Shown here piece after piece: positions 7,674-14,249 of a stretch of 14,249 nt of DNA (positions are counted from its first letter, which is position 1; the number at the start of each line of letters is the position of its first letter). The stretch is from Ochromonadaceae sp. CCMP2298 (Eukaryota > Sar > Synurophyceae > Ochromonadales > Ochromonadaceae), in assembly GCA_026770595.1 (NCBI GenBank), contig MU634224.1, positions 1 through 14,249 of the forward strand, in the 5' to 3' direction. Made by a program: the position numbers and the translations under genes. The notes beneath the pieces were generated by a model. It was not told where the DNA came from. It saw only the letters and a program-made list of their open reading frames with translations, and searched no databases.

Positions 7674-8199
7674 TGTCGGACGTTGACGTTTCTTCTCAGA
7701 TAGGGATTTGGGAAAGCTGTTATATGTCTGCTCTTAGATGGCGATTGATTTGAGGAAGCGCACACGTAGTGGGCACAAAGACAAGCGATTGTAGATCGTA
7801 TGAGGTTGATTTGGTTAAGTCGTTTACTAAAGATTAGATAGCAACTTGTGTGAGAGAGAGAGATGATGCGAGCTGTGTGCACGCTCTGAGTTGGATTTTG
7901 CGATGCATCTCACTTGGTCTGCGGACTTGCGCATATCTGTGTGGCTCTCAGATTGTTACTCTACAAGTGGCTTAGTTAGTGTGCTAAAGTTATATGTTCT
8001 TTGTGCATTCTATGTGCAGGGTTATGTCAGGTATGATTACATGCGTACGTGATAAGATTATAATTGCATTGCCAGTGAGTACTGTGAGAGTACGTACTGT
8101 GCAGAAGTAACGTACGGAAGTGTACGTACTGCGTGGCAGTACGTACTGTCTTTGTACGTACTGTACTTTTATGGTGGAACAGTGTGCTGTTTCAATACA
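7674..8199 (-). repeat. Probable 3' LTR of the copia element
   Basis: On the minus strand a purine-rich tract (AAGATTAAGAGGG) directly precedes TGTATTGAAACAG, a typical copia LTR start (TGT..), with its first base at 8199. The inner boundary is therefore well supported. The outer boundary is proposed where ..CGTCCGACA ends at 7674 in the canonical ACA, giving a 526-bp LTR with TGT..ACA ends. No second LTR is present in the window, so this end and a target-site duplication (CTAAG would be the flank) cannot be verified. Confidence 0.55.
8090..8163. repeat. Cluster of GTACGTACTG repeats in the LTR U3
   Basis: Four exact copies of GTACGTACTG start at 8090, 8122, 8139 and 8154, with further partial ACGTAC cores at about 8045 and 8110. 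The core GTACGTAC is palindromic. The copies sit in the first 110 bp of the LTR (U3), where retrotransposon enhancers lie. They are the likely binding sites of a transcription activator; that function is inference. Confidence 0.75.
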
Positions 8200-8212
8200 C
8201 CCTCTTAATCTT
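8200..8212 (-). other. Polypurine tract of the copia element
   Basis: AAGATTAAGAGGG on the minus strand lies between the RNase H stop codon (8223-8221) and the LTR start at 8199. This is the expected place for plus-strand DNA priming in an LTR retrotransposon. Confidence 0.7.
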
Positions 8213-8220
8213 GTTGTCGT

Positions 8221-8814
8221 TTAGATGTGATTATGCCAGTGTAGGCCCTGGAGGTTATCTCTGTGTATGGCGAAGGGTGTTCCCTGTAACGTCTTTGTTA
8301 ACAGGTCGGATGTCATTAAGTCCGTGCCGAGGTGTTCAGCAGTGATGATTCCCAGTTTCTTGAGTTCCCGAAGGTAGTTGATTTTGGTGAGCATGTGTTT
8401 TGATCGCTTGAATGTGGATGGATCCTTGACCATTATGAGACTGCTTCTGTTGTCTTGGAGTAGGTTGATGGGTCGAAGATCGTCTATTTTGAGTTCGCAA
8501 ATGATTTCTCTAATCCAGATTGCAATTTTGCAGGCTTCCACTGCAGCGATTATCTCAGTTTCTGTAGAGGATGTGGCGGTGAACTTTTGTTTGCCACTCC
8601 TCGCGTGGAGGTAGGACTTGCCCATGGTGAGGATGAAGCCACTGTGGCCTTTGGAGTCAGAGTGGATGGCGAATGATGCGTCACAGGAGATGTTTACCTC
8701 AAGCGACTCACAGTGTAAGATGATGGCGATGTGTGTTGTTTTTGCGAGGTAGTTGATGATTCTCTGTACGTGTTGCATATCGATTGTGGTAGCCATATGT
8801 GATCGTGATGCCAA
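8221..8814 (-). pseudogene. pol: Copia RNase H domain (pol C-terminus)
   Basis: This is the last segment of the pol polyprotein, in the same frame as the RT segment before it and separated from it by a single TAA (8817-8815). It opens with LASRSHMATTIDMQHVQRII, a typical RT-RNase H connection. RNase H acidic residues are visible in CDASFAIHSD, TSSTETEIIAAVEA and LLQDNRSSL. A conserved tail (KHMLTKINYLREL..., then TSDLLTKTLQ) follows, as in other copia elements. The stop TAA at 8223-8221 is the natural end, eight bases before the polypurine tract. RNase H would remove the RNA template during cDNA synthesis. Confidence 0.9.
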
Positions 8815-9428
8815 TTATATCACGGGAAGGAGTATGTCTGGTCTGGTGAGACGTGCTATATACATGAGTGTCATGACAATGCCTAGATATACCTTACGAT
8901 CTACCATTTCTTTTGGTTTATTTTCGCTAGGTTGCACACACAGTTCGTCTTTTGCGGGAGAGCTGCACATGGTGTCAGGGTTAAGAGGTGGGTATTGCGC
9001 AATGACTTTGGCGACAAGACCGTCCTGGGCGATGCGAATGTATTTTCCGCATTTGCTGCGTTGGAGGCTCATGCCGAGGTAACTCTTTGCCTCTGGATGT
9101 GCCGTCACTTCACCGTATATTTTGGTTAGTTCCTCTTCGAGTTCGTCATAGAGATGTCTGTTTGTTGCGACCTGCAGTATGTCGTCGACGTGGACTGACA
9201 ATATGCTGAAGTGGCCGTTGATGTGTTTAGTGTAGAGACACTCGTCCTGTTTGCACTGTGTGTAGCCGATAGAGATCAGTGATGCTGTGAGGTGTGCTTG
9301 AAACTTTGCTGGTGCTTGTTTTAGTCCGTATATGAATTTGTCGAGTTCGAGGAAGAGGCAGCCGGTGTGATCCACAAATGGTGCTGCGGTAGGATCCATC
9401 TCCAACCAGAGTGGTACTAATTCCTTTA
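8815..9428 (-). pseudogene. pol: Copia reverse transcriptase, C-terminal part
   Basis: Continues RT after a frameshift; the frame is open from about 9428, with the first ATG at 9405. Visible motifs are LDKFIYGLKQAPAKFQ (RT finger/palm), CKQDECLYTK, and HVDDIL, the catalytic YVDD box with His in place of Tyr. SYLGMSLQR and the terminal ARLTRPDILLP motif also mark it as copia RT. It ends in the TAA at 8817-8815 where the connection to RNase H should continue, so the stop is a lesion. Confidence 0.9.
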
Positions 9429-10360
9429 TTATTTTTTTATGAATGTTCTCGGGTCGTTAGGTCCGACATGTGCGTTCAGGAATGCTCCTTTTATGTCGAA
9501 CGCGGTGAGGATGCACGAGAATCTCGATGCAATGTTGAGGAGAATGAAGACGGAGGGTAGGCCGACTGTTGCGGCGTATACGAGGTCGTACATATGATTT
9601 TTCTGATTAGAACCGTCCCCGACTATGCGTGCTTTAGTTTTGTCGTATGATCCGTCCGGGTTAATTTTGTGTTTGATAAACATGAATGCAAGTAGTATGT
9701 CTGTGCGCATGTGTGTTGGGATGTCGTTCCAGTGTACGTAGTGACCTACTTTGTAGGAGAGCATGTTACCGATTTCTTCTCTTACGGCCTCTTTTGTCTC
9801 TTCTTCGTGCTCGCCTAACAGTGCCTTTTTTACACTTACTTTGTATGCAGCGGCGAACATCCCGGCCATTTTTCTTGGGCCATCGTGGTAACTTGTGCGC
9901 AGTTCTCGTGAACTTTTGCGTGTGCGGACAGTTTCGGCTGTCGTGGTTGTTCGTGTGGGGGGTTGTTGTTCTTTTTGAGTTTCTGTGTTTGATGTTTTGG
10001 TTTCCTCAACTGCCACCTTTCTCTTCTTGCAGGGTGAGGGTTCGGGTTCAGGCTCGGCAGCGACTTCCTGGTCGTCGTCACTGTCAGAGGATGCTGGTTC
10101 GTCTGCAGGTCTCGGATCCTCTGCAGGTACGGTCAGAGGTTGTGTGTCGGTTGTTATCATTTCGTCAACTGATGTTAGCACTTCCTCTGTTGCTGTTTGA
10201 GTCGTATCTGGGACTATTGTGTTTGATGTATTTTGTGTTGTTGTTTCGGTACTTTTGGGTGGTGGGGGTGTGGTTATGGCTGGGTTAAAGTTTGTGACCG
10301 TGTTTGTTTGTAGCAGTATCCTCATAGTGATCGGCAGTGTGGGTTCGATGTATGTGTGAG
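9429..10360 (-). pseudogene. pol: Copia linker with NLS-like motif and N-terminal RT
   Basis: The frame runs from about 10350 (ATG at 10325) to a TAA at 9431-9429. The first 130 residues are a low-complexity Thr/Pro/Glu/Asp-rich linker containing CKKRKV, a classical nuclear-localisation-type motif, with a second basic cluster (RTRKSSRELR) downstream. RT follows: SVKKALLGEHEEETKEAVREE, a KHKINPDGSYDKTKARIVGD segment, and FDIKGAFLNA, which carries the first RT catalytic aspartate. The frame is lost inside an A7 homopolymer just after this, by gain or loss of one A relative to the intact frame. The junction to the upstream integrase frame is also shifted. Confidence 0.88.
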
Positions 10361-11929
10361 GGGTGGTAGTGGGAGGTCATTATGGCTGGTGATGGAGTCG
10401 AGTAGTTCCTGTCCTTTTGTCTGATTGAGGTGGTCGGGCTCTCGTACCTCGTCGGTAAGTGCCGACTTCCCTGATTTCTCTAGTGCATGCATCTTTTTAA
10501 TGAGTGCTGCAGGTGTTGTGGGTTGATTGTGTAGTTTCTATGGGAACTCTTTCGGTATGTGTTTGTACACTGTGTATTGGTGGCGCACGACTATTTTGCC
10601 TGAGTAGACGGCGTAGCAGTCCATAGCGTTGTACGTACATTCACTTGGCCCGAGTATGATACCCAGTTCACCTCTGGGGTAGGAGTTGTTGGGTTGTTTG
10701 GGAGTATGAATTTGTATGATGGTGCCAAAAGGTATGACGTGTTGTTTTGTTAGATCCAGTTTTCTATTTTCGACTTGCATTGTCGGTGTTTTGTTTGAGT
10801 GTTTGGAGGGTAGACTGTTGATGTGTTGTATCGAGGCTCTGTATACTTCCCCGGCTAGTTTTTGGGGTAGTATGTACGGTATTGAGGCTGTGATTTTGCG
10901 TGATACATCTTTCATGGTACGTATGTGACGTTCAACACGTTGTGCATGTTGGTGCGGTGGTGTGTCACTGAGTATGATGCCCTGGTGTCCCAGGTATATG
11001 CGTGCTGCTTTTAGTACATACTCAGAGTCAGTAACTATTTTTTCTAACACCCAGCCGTGTCTACGATAGTATGATATAAGGTCGCAGAAGGCGAGGTTTA
11101 TTGACGTTATCTTTTTGTTTTTTATCGTCGTTAAATGTTTGTTACCTGTCCACTCGTCTACACTAAACACCTGATTAAAGTATCCCCCTATCATAGGTTC
11201 AGTAAAACGGAGTAGATCAGCATGCACTGTTTGCCCGACTCGTGTTGCTGGTGGTGCAGTAGAGTCATGTCTATAGGACGCTTTTGTTACCTTACCCGCC
11301 ATGCACGCATAGCAAGGCCCGTAAATGGCGCGGAAGACATCTACGTCTTGGGAGGTAAGTCCTGTACCGATAATAAGGCAGTTTGTTAGTGCGAGTTTTA
11401 GTGCATCGTCTGAACAGTGCATTTGATCATAGATAAGTCTAATCTGTTCTGCTCTGGATCTCTGCTCCTTCGTGTAGGTGACCTGGATTGGGGTCTGGGT
11501 GTTGGCGACCGGAGCGGGGGTCTGGGTGATATTTGGTGTTGCGCCAGTGAGGGACGCCTGATTGTCATACAGTGTGTTTTTTTCCTCATTATCCGAGTCG
11601 GAGTCGGACTCGGTGAGGTCAGGCATGGTGTTGGAGTTGTTGTATGCGCGTGCCTGTGTGTTGTTGTTGATAAGTTTTAGTATGTCATCATAGGGCAGTT
11701 TGAACTGGTCATCGTCGTTGAGGGGAACGTCGATTCTGCCGTTTGAGTGTGTTGTGACTGTGGCTACTGGGTGTCTTCCTGTCGACATTGTTACGCCGAC
11801 ACCATGTCTTAAGAATTGAGTTAGTGAAAACAAGTCTTCTTTCAGTGCCGGACATACCATTAATCTACCGAAATACTTCGAATATCCGATGTGCGTAACT
11901 GCCATTTTGTCGCCGTTGGCAGTCATCAT
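10361..11929 (-). pseudogene. pol: Copia integrase with PR-IN spacer
   Basis: Starts at ATG 11929, which is not the natural start: the protein would normally continue upstream into protease and gag. It opens with the post-protease segment (MTANGDKMAVTHIGY, PALKEDLFSLTQFLRHGVGV). A zinc-binding pre-integrase region shows CYACMAGK (C206, C209). The integrase core has D238 (VHADLLRF), D301 (IVTDSEYVL) and E333 (QRVERHIRTM), the D,D,E triad with a slightly short D-E gap of 32. A TAG at 10540-10538 interrupts the frame after HIPKEFP, and the same frame is open beyond it for about 60 codons. The integrase would insert the cDNA into the genome. Confidence 0.9.
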
Positions 11930-11939
11930 CGTTATTTAT

Positions 11940-12075
11940 GAATATGGATAGCATATGAATATGGATAGGATATGAATATGGATAGCATATGAATATGGAT
12001 AACATATGAATATGGATAGGATATGAATATGGATAGGACATGAATATGGATAGGATATGAATATGGATATGGACA
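11940..12075. repeat. 17-bp minisatellite, eight copies
   Basis: Eight tandem units of GAATATGGATAGSATAT, exactly 17 bp each, with sparse substitutions (AGC/AGG/AAC and one ACAT variant). The array starts 7 bp beyond the point where copia similarity ends and passes into a GGACAG-rich stretch. Replication slippage or break repair may have produced it. Confidence 0.95.
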
Positions 12076-12097
12076 GGGGCTAGCATGGGGTAGAGTG

Positions 12098-12124
12098 TCT
12101 GCGCGAGCGTGTGGACAGGAACAG
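12098..12124 (+). repeat. Left copy of the direct duplication flanking the palindrome element
   Basis: Matches 12850-12876 at 25 of 27 positions (TCTGCGYGAGCGTGTGGACA core). Looser similarity continues through a GGACAG/GCACAG hexamer-like stretch on both sides (left to about 12170, right to about 12905), differing by an indel. The two copies sit on either side of the 645-bp inverted-repeat element. Confidence 0.85.
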
Positions 12125-12184
12125 CAGCAAGGACAGGGGCGGGGGCGGCGGCAGGGACAGGTACAGCGGCTAGTGTGCACCCGT

Positions 12185-12829
12185 AAACTATCCTGTGAGA
12201 TAACGGTGAGAAAATATCTCACTATGAGAAATTTTCTCACTATTTTCTCACACTGAAAAAAAAAGTGAGAAAATTTCTCACCAAAATTCTCATAATGAGA
12301 AATTTTCTCCTCCTGCTGAGCATTCCAATACCAAGCTTCCCTTTCTGCCGGCTGGGGTTCGCGTATAATGATTGAGAAAACTTCTCACAGCTTGCTTGCT
12401 CGTCCTGTCTGCCGGCTGGGGCTCGCGACCCGCTTCCTATCCACGCACAAACACCTACCTGCCTCTGGACCGAACACTAACACCTACTCCTGGCTATTGC
12501 GCCTCGCGCCTGCAGCCCAGCGAGGGACCGAGCGAATACTCACATTGAGTAAATAATTCCAATATAGAGAAGTTATATCATTATGAGCGCATACTCTAAG
12601 AGAGAAAAAGTCTCATTTTATGAGAAAATTACTCCTCTTGTGGGGTCACAAAGGTGAGAAAATATCTCATTTTGTGAGATAATAAATCCTTATGAGTAAT
12701 TACTCAAAGTGAGAAAAAGTCTCAGTTGATGAGATAATTACTCATAATGAGATTGGAACTCATAGTGAGAAATATCTCCACCTCATCTCCAAATGAGTAA
12801 TTTAGTGAGAAATTTTCTCAGGATAGTTT
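12185..12829. mobile_element. Candidate non-autonomous TIR element built of TGAGA palindromes
   Basis: The ends are inverted copies: AAACTATCCTG (12185-12195) and CAGGATAGTTT (12819-12829), both followed inward by GAGA. Inside, TGAGA or TCTCA occurs about twenty times, often as near-palindromes such as GTGAGAAAATTTCTCAC (12265-12281), GTGAGAAAATATCTCAC (12206-12222) and TGAGTAATTACTCA. They cluster in the first 120 bp and last 240 bp and are nearly absent from the GC-richer centre (about 12310-12590). No ORF of substance lies inside. Terminal inverted repeats with clustered subterminal motifs are known for hAT/CACTA-like non-autonomous elements; the superfamily is not determined and no clear target duplication is visible. 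Confidence 0.6.
12343..12427 (+). repeat. Short direct repeat in the element centre
   Basis: TCTGCCGGCTGGGGYTCGCG occurs at about 12343-12362 and 12408-12427, differing at one base. It lies in the GC-richer core of the palindrome element and may mark an internal duplication. Confidence 0.8.
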
Positions 12830-12849
12830 GCAGGTGGTGGGGGGGAGCC

Positions 12850-12876
12850 TCTGCGTGAGCGTGTGGACAGGCACAG
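12850..12876 (+). repeat. Right copy of the direct duplication
   Basis: Partner of the repeat at 12098-12124, 25 of 27 bases identical, followed by a GCACAGYGGCAGG-type hexamer-like stretch up to about 12905. Confidence 0.85.
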
Positions 12877-12998
12877 TGGCAGGCACAGCGGCAGGGACAG
12901 GGACAGTTGGGGTTTGAACAGTGCTTCGATATGGTTTCTTGCCCATTGTTAGAGTTGTTACACTGGGCCGCGGTCTCTTTCCGTGAGCACTGCTCCTG

Positions 12999-13087
12999 TT
13001 GCTACCGCTGTTACTGCTGTTACTGCTGCTACTGCTGCTACTGCTGCTACTGCTGCTGCTACTGCTACTGCTCTGCTGCTGCTGCCT
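12999..13087 (+). repeat. CTG/TACTGCTGY microsatellite
   Basis: Tandem 9-bp units (TACTGCTGY, first unit TACCGCTGT) degrade into CTG triplets. The plus strand in one frame would encode Cys/Tyr-rich and the minus strand Ala/Val-rich low-complexity peptides. The ORFs through it are explained by the repeat and are not called as genes. Confidence 0.9.
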
Positions 13088-13325
13088 GTTCTATATTGAT
13101 TTATTAAGAATGATCTGATGGCATTCCACTCTTCCCCTTCGGGTTTGCTGCTCAGCCAGTCCCACCTACGCGGCTTGGCGGGGTGGCCTGGCAGCTTGGG
13201 CAGCCAGTACCATTCGAACAGCACTGCACCGCCTCCTCCTCAAATACATAATATTCGCCAGATAATTGTGTATAGGGCTGTGGTCGCACTTTGGTGTTGC
13301 GCACCACTGTATGCATCGACATGCT
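13088..13325. other. Unassigned spacer
   Basis: No ORF, RNA gene or repeat is supported here. The last part (about 13280-13325) shows weak, gapped similarity to the reverse complement of 13631-13665, suggesting that the inverted repeat to its right once extended further. Confidence 0.4.
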
Positions 13326-13630
13326 CAAAACCAGTCCGAGACCTCTAGGAATAAGACGCGTTAGCTACAACAAAATAAAGCAGAGCTGGATCACAGCAAT
13401 ACGGCTAGAATGGCGGGCTTACTATTAAAGGTCGGGGCGTCCTTGTTGCTACAGCTGCTTCACAAATTCGGCGATCCCGGAAACGAAATTTTAAATCTCG
13501 AAGAGCTTTACACGAAGAGGCGGCACGCCAATAGTAAGCCCGCCATTCTATGCGCCCGGACAAGACTGACAATTGGGATGGATTCTGGAGCCCATCTCCC
13601 CAGCTTTCTAGAGGTCTCGGACAGGTTTTG
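13326..13630. repeat. Two nested inverted repeats on one axis
   Basis: Outer pair: 13326-13348 and 13608-13630, 22 of 23 bases pairing (core GTCCGAGACCTCTAG). Inner pair: 13406-13426 and 13530-13550, a perfect 21-bp inverted repeat (core GAATGGCGGGCTTACTATT). Both pairs are centred exactly on base 13478, and the 57-bp intervals between them on each side are nearly unrelated (about 20 of 57 pairing). The inner pair is bounded by TA on each side, as for Tc1/mariner-type miniature elements; the outer pair is not explained by that. Confidence 0.85.
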
Positions 13631-13664
13631 GAGTTGCAAGACGCACAGCCAGATCCTGCAATGA
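13410..13664 (+). CDS. Small ORF inside the nested inverted repeat, hypothetical
   Basis: ATG at 13410 lies within the inner repeat arm, and the 84-codon frame ends at TGA 13662-13664. The product begins MAGLLLKVGASLLLQLLHKF, a hydrophobic start that could resemble a signal peptide, followed by a charged region (NLEELYTKRRHANSKP). The family is not recognised. It may be chance, since its ends are set by the inverted repeat. The following ORF overlaps it in another frame. Confidence 0.2.
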   Translation: MAGLLLKVGASLLLQLLHKFGDPGNEILNLEELYTKRRHANSKPAILCARTRLTIGMDSGAHLPSFLEVSDRFWSCKTHSQILQ

Positions 13665-14086
13665 ATGTGAGCAAAATTTTCAAAAGTCGGGGGTTTGCCG
13701 AACCGGGGGTGATAGATACACCCATACAGCAGGGGAATTCCCCTCTTAAGTTACCCTTGCCTCTGGCACGGCAGCTGAAAGTCCTTCGGAGCGGTTTCGG
13801 CGCTGGGGCAAAAAAAGGAGCTGGAAGCCACAAAAAAGCTCCCAGGTTGCGAACGGATAAAAAAACTAAGACGCCGGAAGGTCATTTTGCCATATATCCG
13901 ACGACAATAAACACGACACGCCTTCTTTTGGCGGCACACACACGTGTGTTTGGCGATAGATCGCGCTCATTATTCTTCTGGTGCGCTTGTCAGGAGTGCC
14001 AGTGCACCCGTGGACACATCTGGCTGACTCCAGCTCGGCTCTGCGCACTTTGGACATATCTGGAGGGTTTGAGCGTTAAAAGGTAG
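13550..14086 (+). CDS. ORF of 178 codons, hypothetical, low confidence
   Basis: ATG at 13550 lies at the end of the right inner-repeat arm; the stop is TAG 14084-14086. The product is basic, with a Lys-rich middle (AGAKKGAGSHKKAPRLRTDK) and a Cys cluster (WCACQECQC). No family is recognised. The last codons overlap a donor-like AAAAG|GTAGGT, so it could be an exon. An AATAAA at about 13905 inside it and the absence of a clear domain argue against a real gene. It could be a transposon fragment. Confidence 0.2.
   Translation: MRPDKTDNWDGFWSPSPQLSRGLGQVLELQDAQPDPAMNVSKIFKSRGFAEPGVIDTPIQQGNSPLKLPLPLARQLKVLRSGFGAGAKKGAGSHKKAPRLRTDKKTKTPEGHFAIYPTTINTTRLLLAAHTRVFGDRSRSLFFWCACQECQCTRGHIWLTPARLCALWTYLEGLSVKR
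13938..13949. repeat. ACACACGTGTGT palindrome (E-box core)
   Basis: A perfect 12-bp palindrome centred on CACGTG, a core bound by bHLH factors in many eukaryotes. It is short and may be chance. Confidence 0.5.
14012..14063 (+). repeat. TGGACAYATCTGG direct repeat
   Basis: Two copies (about 14012-14024 and 14051-14063) differ at one base and are spaced 39 bp apart. They lie upstream of the TATA-like box near the right edge and may be regulatory. Confidence 0.6.
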
Positions 14087-14210
14087 GTGACCGCGCGCGC
14101 GAACAGTCAGCACGTGCGCAGATTCGAATGATAATACCCACGCACTCGCGATGCCGGCACATATCTCATTTTAAATTCGCACCATCTCACCCAGAGAGAA
14201 CCTCTGCCCT

Positions 14211-14249
14211 TATAAATATGCGTTGATCATGTGTAATAAAGGTCTCTCT
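14211..14249 (+). promoter_or_regulatory. TATA box and AATAAA at the right edge, LTR-like
   Basis: TATAAATA at 14211-14218 is followed only 17 bp later by AATAAA (14235-14240) and a TCTCTCT tract. A promoter TATA this close to a poly(A) signal is typical of LTRs, where U3/R lie together, rather than of host genes. A possible LTR start, TGTCAGGAG, is at 13988. The window ends before the LTR could be completed or its partner found, so this may be only a normal promoter. Confidence 0.35.

Larger units (their letters stand above)
7674..11932 (-). mobile_element. Ty1/copia retrotransposon, 5'-truncated and degenerate
   Basis: In minus-strand order: PR-IN spacer, integrase, linker, reverse transcriptase, RNase H, polypurine tract and 3' LTR. 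IN before RT is diagnostic of Ty1/copia (Pseudoviridae-type), as is the xVDD RT motif. The gag, protease, primer-binding site and 5' LTR are absent; similarity stops at about 11932, where a 17-bp satellite starts. The pol frame carries an in-frame TAG (10540-10538), a frameshift (about 10325-10360), a frameshift in an A7 run (about 9431-9437) and an in-frame TAA (8817-8815). The coding strand is A/C-rich, unlike the neighbouring genes. It cannot move by itself. Confidence 0.93.

Noticed and set aside
9686-10288. Plus-strand ORF of 200 codons
   Set aside because: It is antisense to the copia RT/linker region, and its Leu/Arg/Val-rich product reflects the T/G bias of the non-coding strand.
11865-12240. 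Two minus-strand ORFs rich in Tyr-Pro-Ile-His
   Set aside because: They are translations of the 17-bp satellite and the GGACAG-rich stretch.
12185-12829. CRISPR-like array from the repeated TGAGAAA..TCTCA motifs
   Set aside because: Repeat units are short, irregularly spaced and in both orientations, there are no uniform spacers, and the context is eukaryotic.
12907-13224. Cys/Tyr-rich plus-strand ORF and Ala/Val-rich minus-strand ORF
   Set aside because: Both are products of the CTG/TACTGCTGY microsatellite, with no other coding evidence.
13405-13833. Minus-strand ORF of 142 codons with many Cys and Arg
   Set aside because: No domain and no splice context; it overlaps the inverted repeats and its composition looks random.

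Overview
The window looks like nuclear DNA of a small-genome eukaryote: a protist, alga, oomycete-like organism or zoosporic fungus. I cannot place it more precisely. The evidence is short GT..AG introns (63-74 nt) with CTAAC/TTAAC-like branch points and pyrimidine-rich acceptors, a PIF/Harbinger transposase, a Ty1/copia retrotransposon, and long stretches of satellite, palindromic and foldback DNA. I see no bacterial operon signals, no CRISPR array, no rRNA and no convincing tRNA.

Left part (1-1930): a probable multi-exon gene of unknown function on the minus strand. It can be read as five exons encoding about 378 residues, but two of its implied introns are only 25 and 30 nt, so it may instead be a decayed gene. 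A strong hairpin of about 66 bp lies in its largest intron.

Centre (2350-7350): this holds the most coherent unit. A three-exon, apparently intact PIF/Harbinger transposase (minus strand, DDE triad visible) is followed on the same strand by a second ORF with a basic, coiled-coil C-terminus and one premature TGA at codon 6. Convergent to these is a plus-strand exon of unknown family. Harbinger elements normally carry a transposase plus a second DNA-binding/accessory ORF, so these ORFs may be parts of one element. Foldback hairpins sharing one motif (AAAAGCGCCTAWATGAGWGA) occur on both sides, at about 1250-1315 and 7105-7345. They could be element ends or copies of one small foldback family.

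Right-centre (7674-11932): a 5'-truncated, degenerate Ty1/copia retrotransposon on the minus strand. It runs from the PR-IN spacer through integrase, a linker with a classical-looking nuclear localisation signal, RT and RNase H to a polypurine tract and a probable 3' LTR. It carries two in-frame stops and two frameshifts. Its upstream part (gag, protease, 5' LTR) is missing where a 17-bp satellite begins.

Right end (11940-14249): accessory, mostly non-coding DNA. It holds the 17-bp satellite, a 645-bp element made of TGAGA/TCTCA palindromes with terminal inverted repeats and flanked by direct duplications, a CTG-rich microsatellite, two inverted-repeat pairs sharing one exact symmetry axis, and an LTR-like or promoter-like TATA/AATAAA segment running off the right edge.
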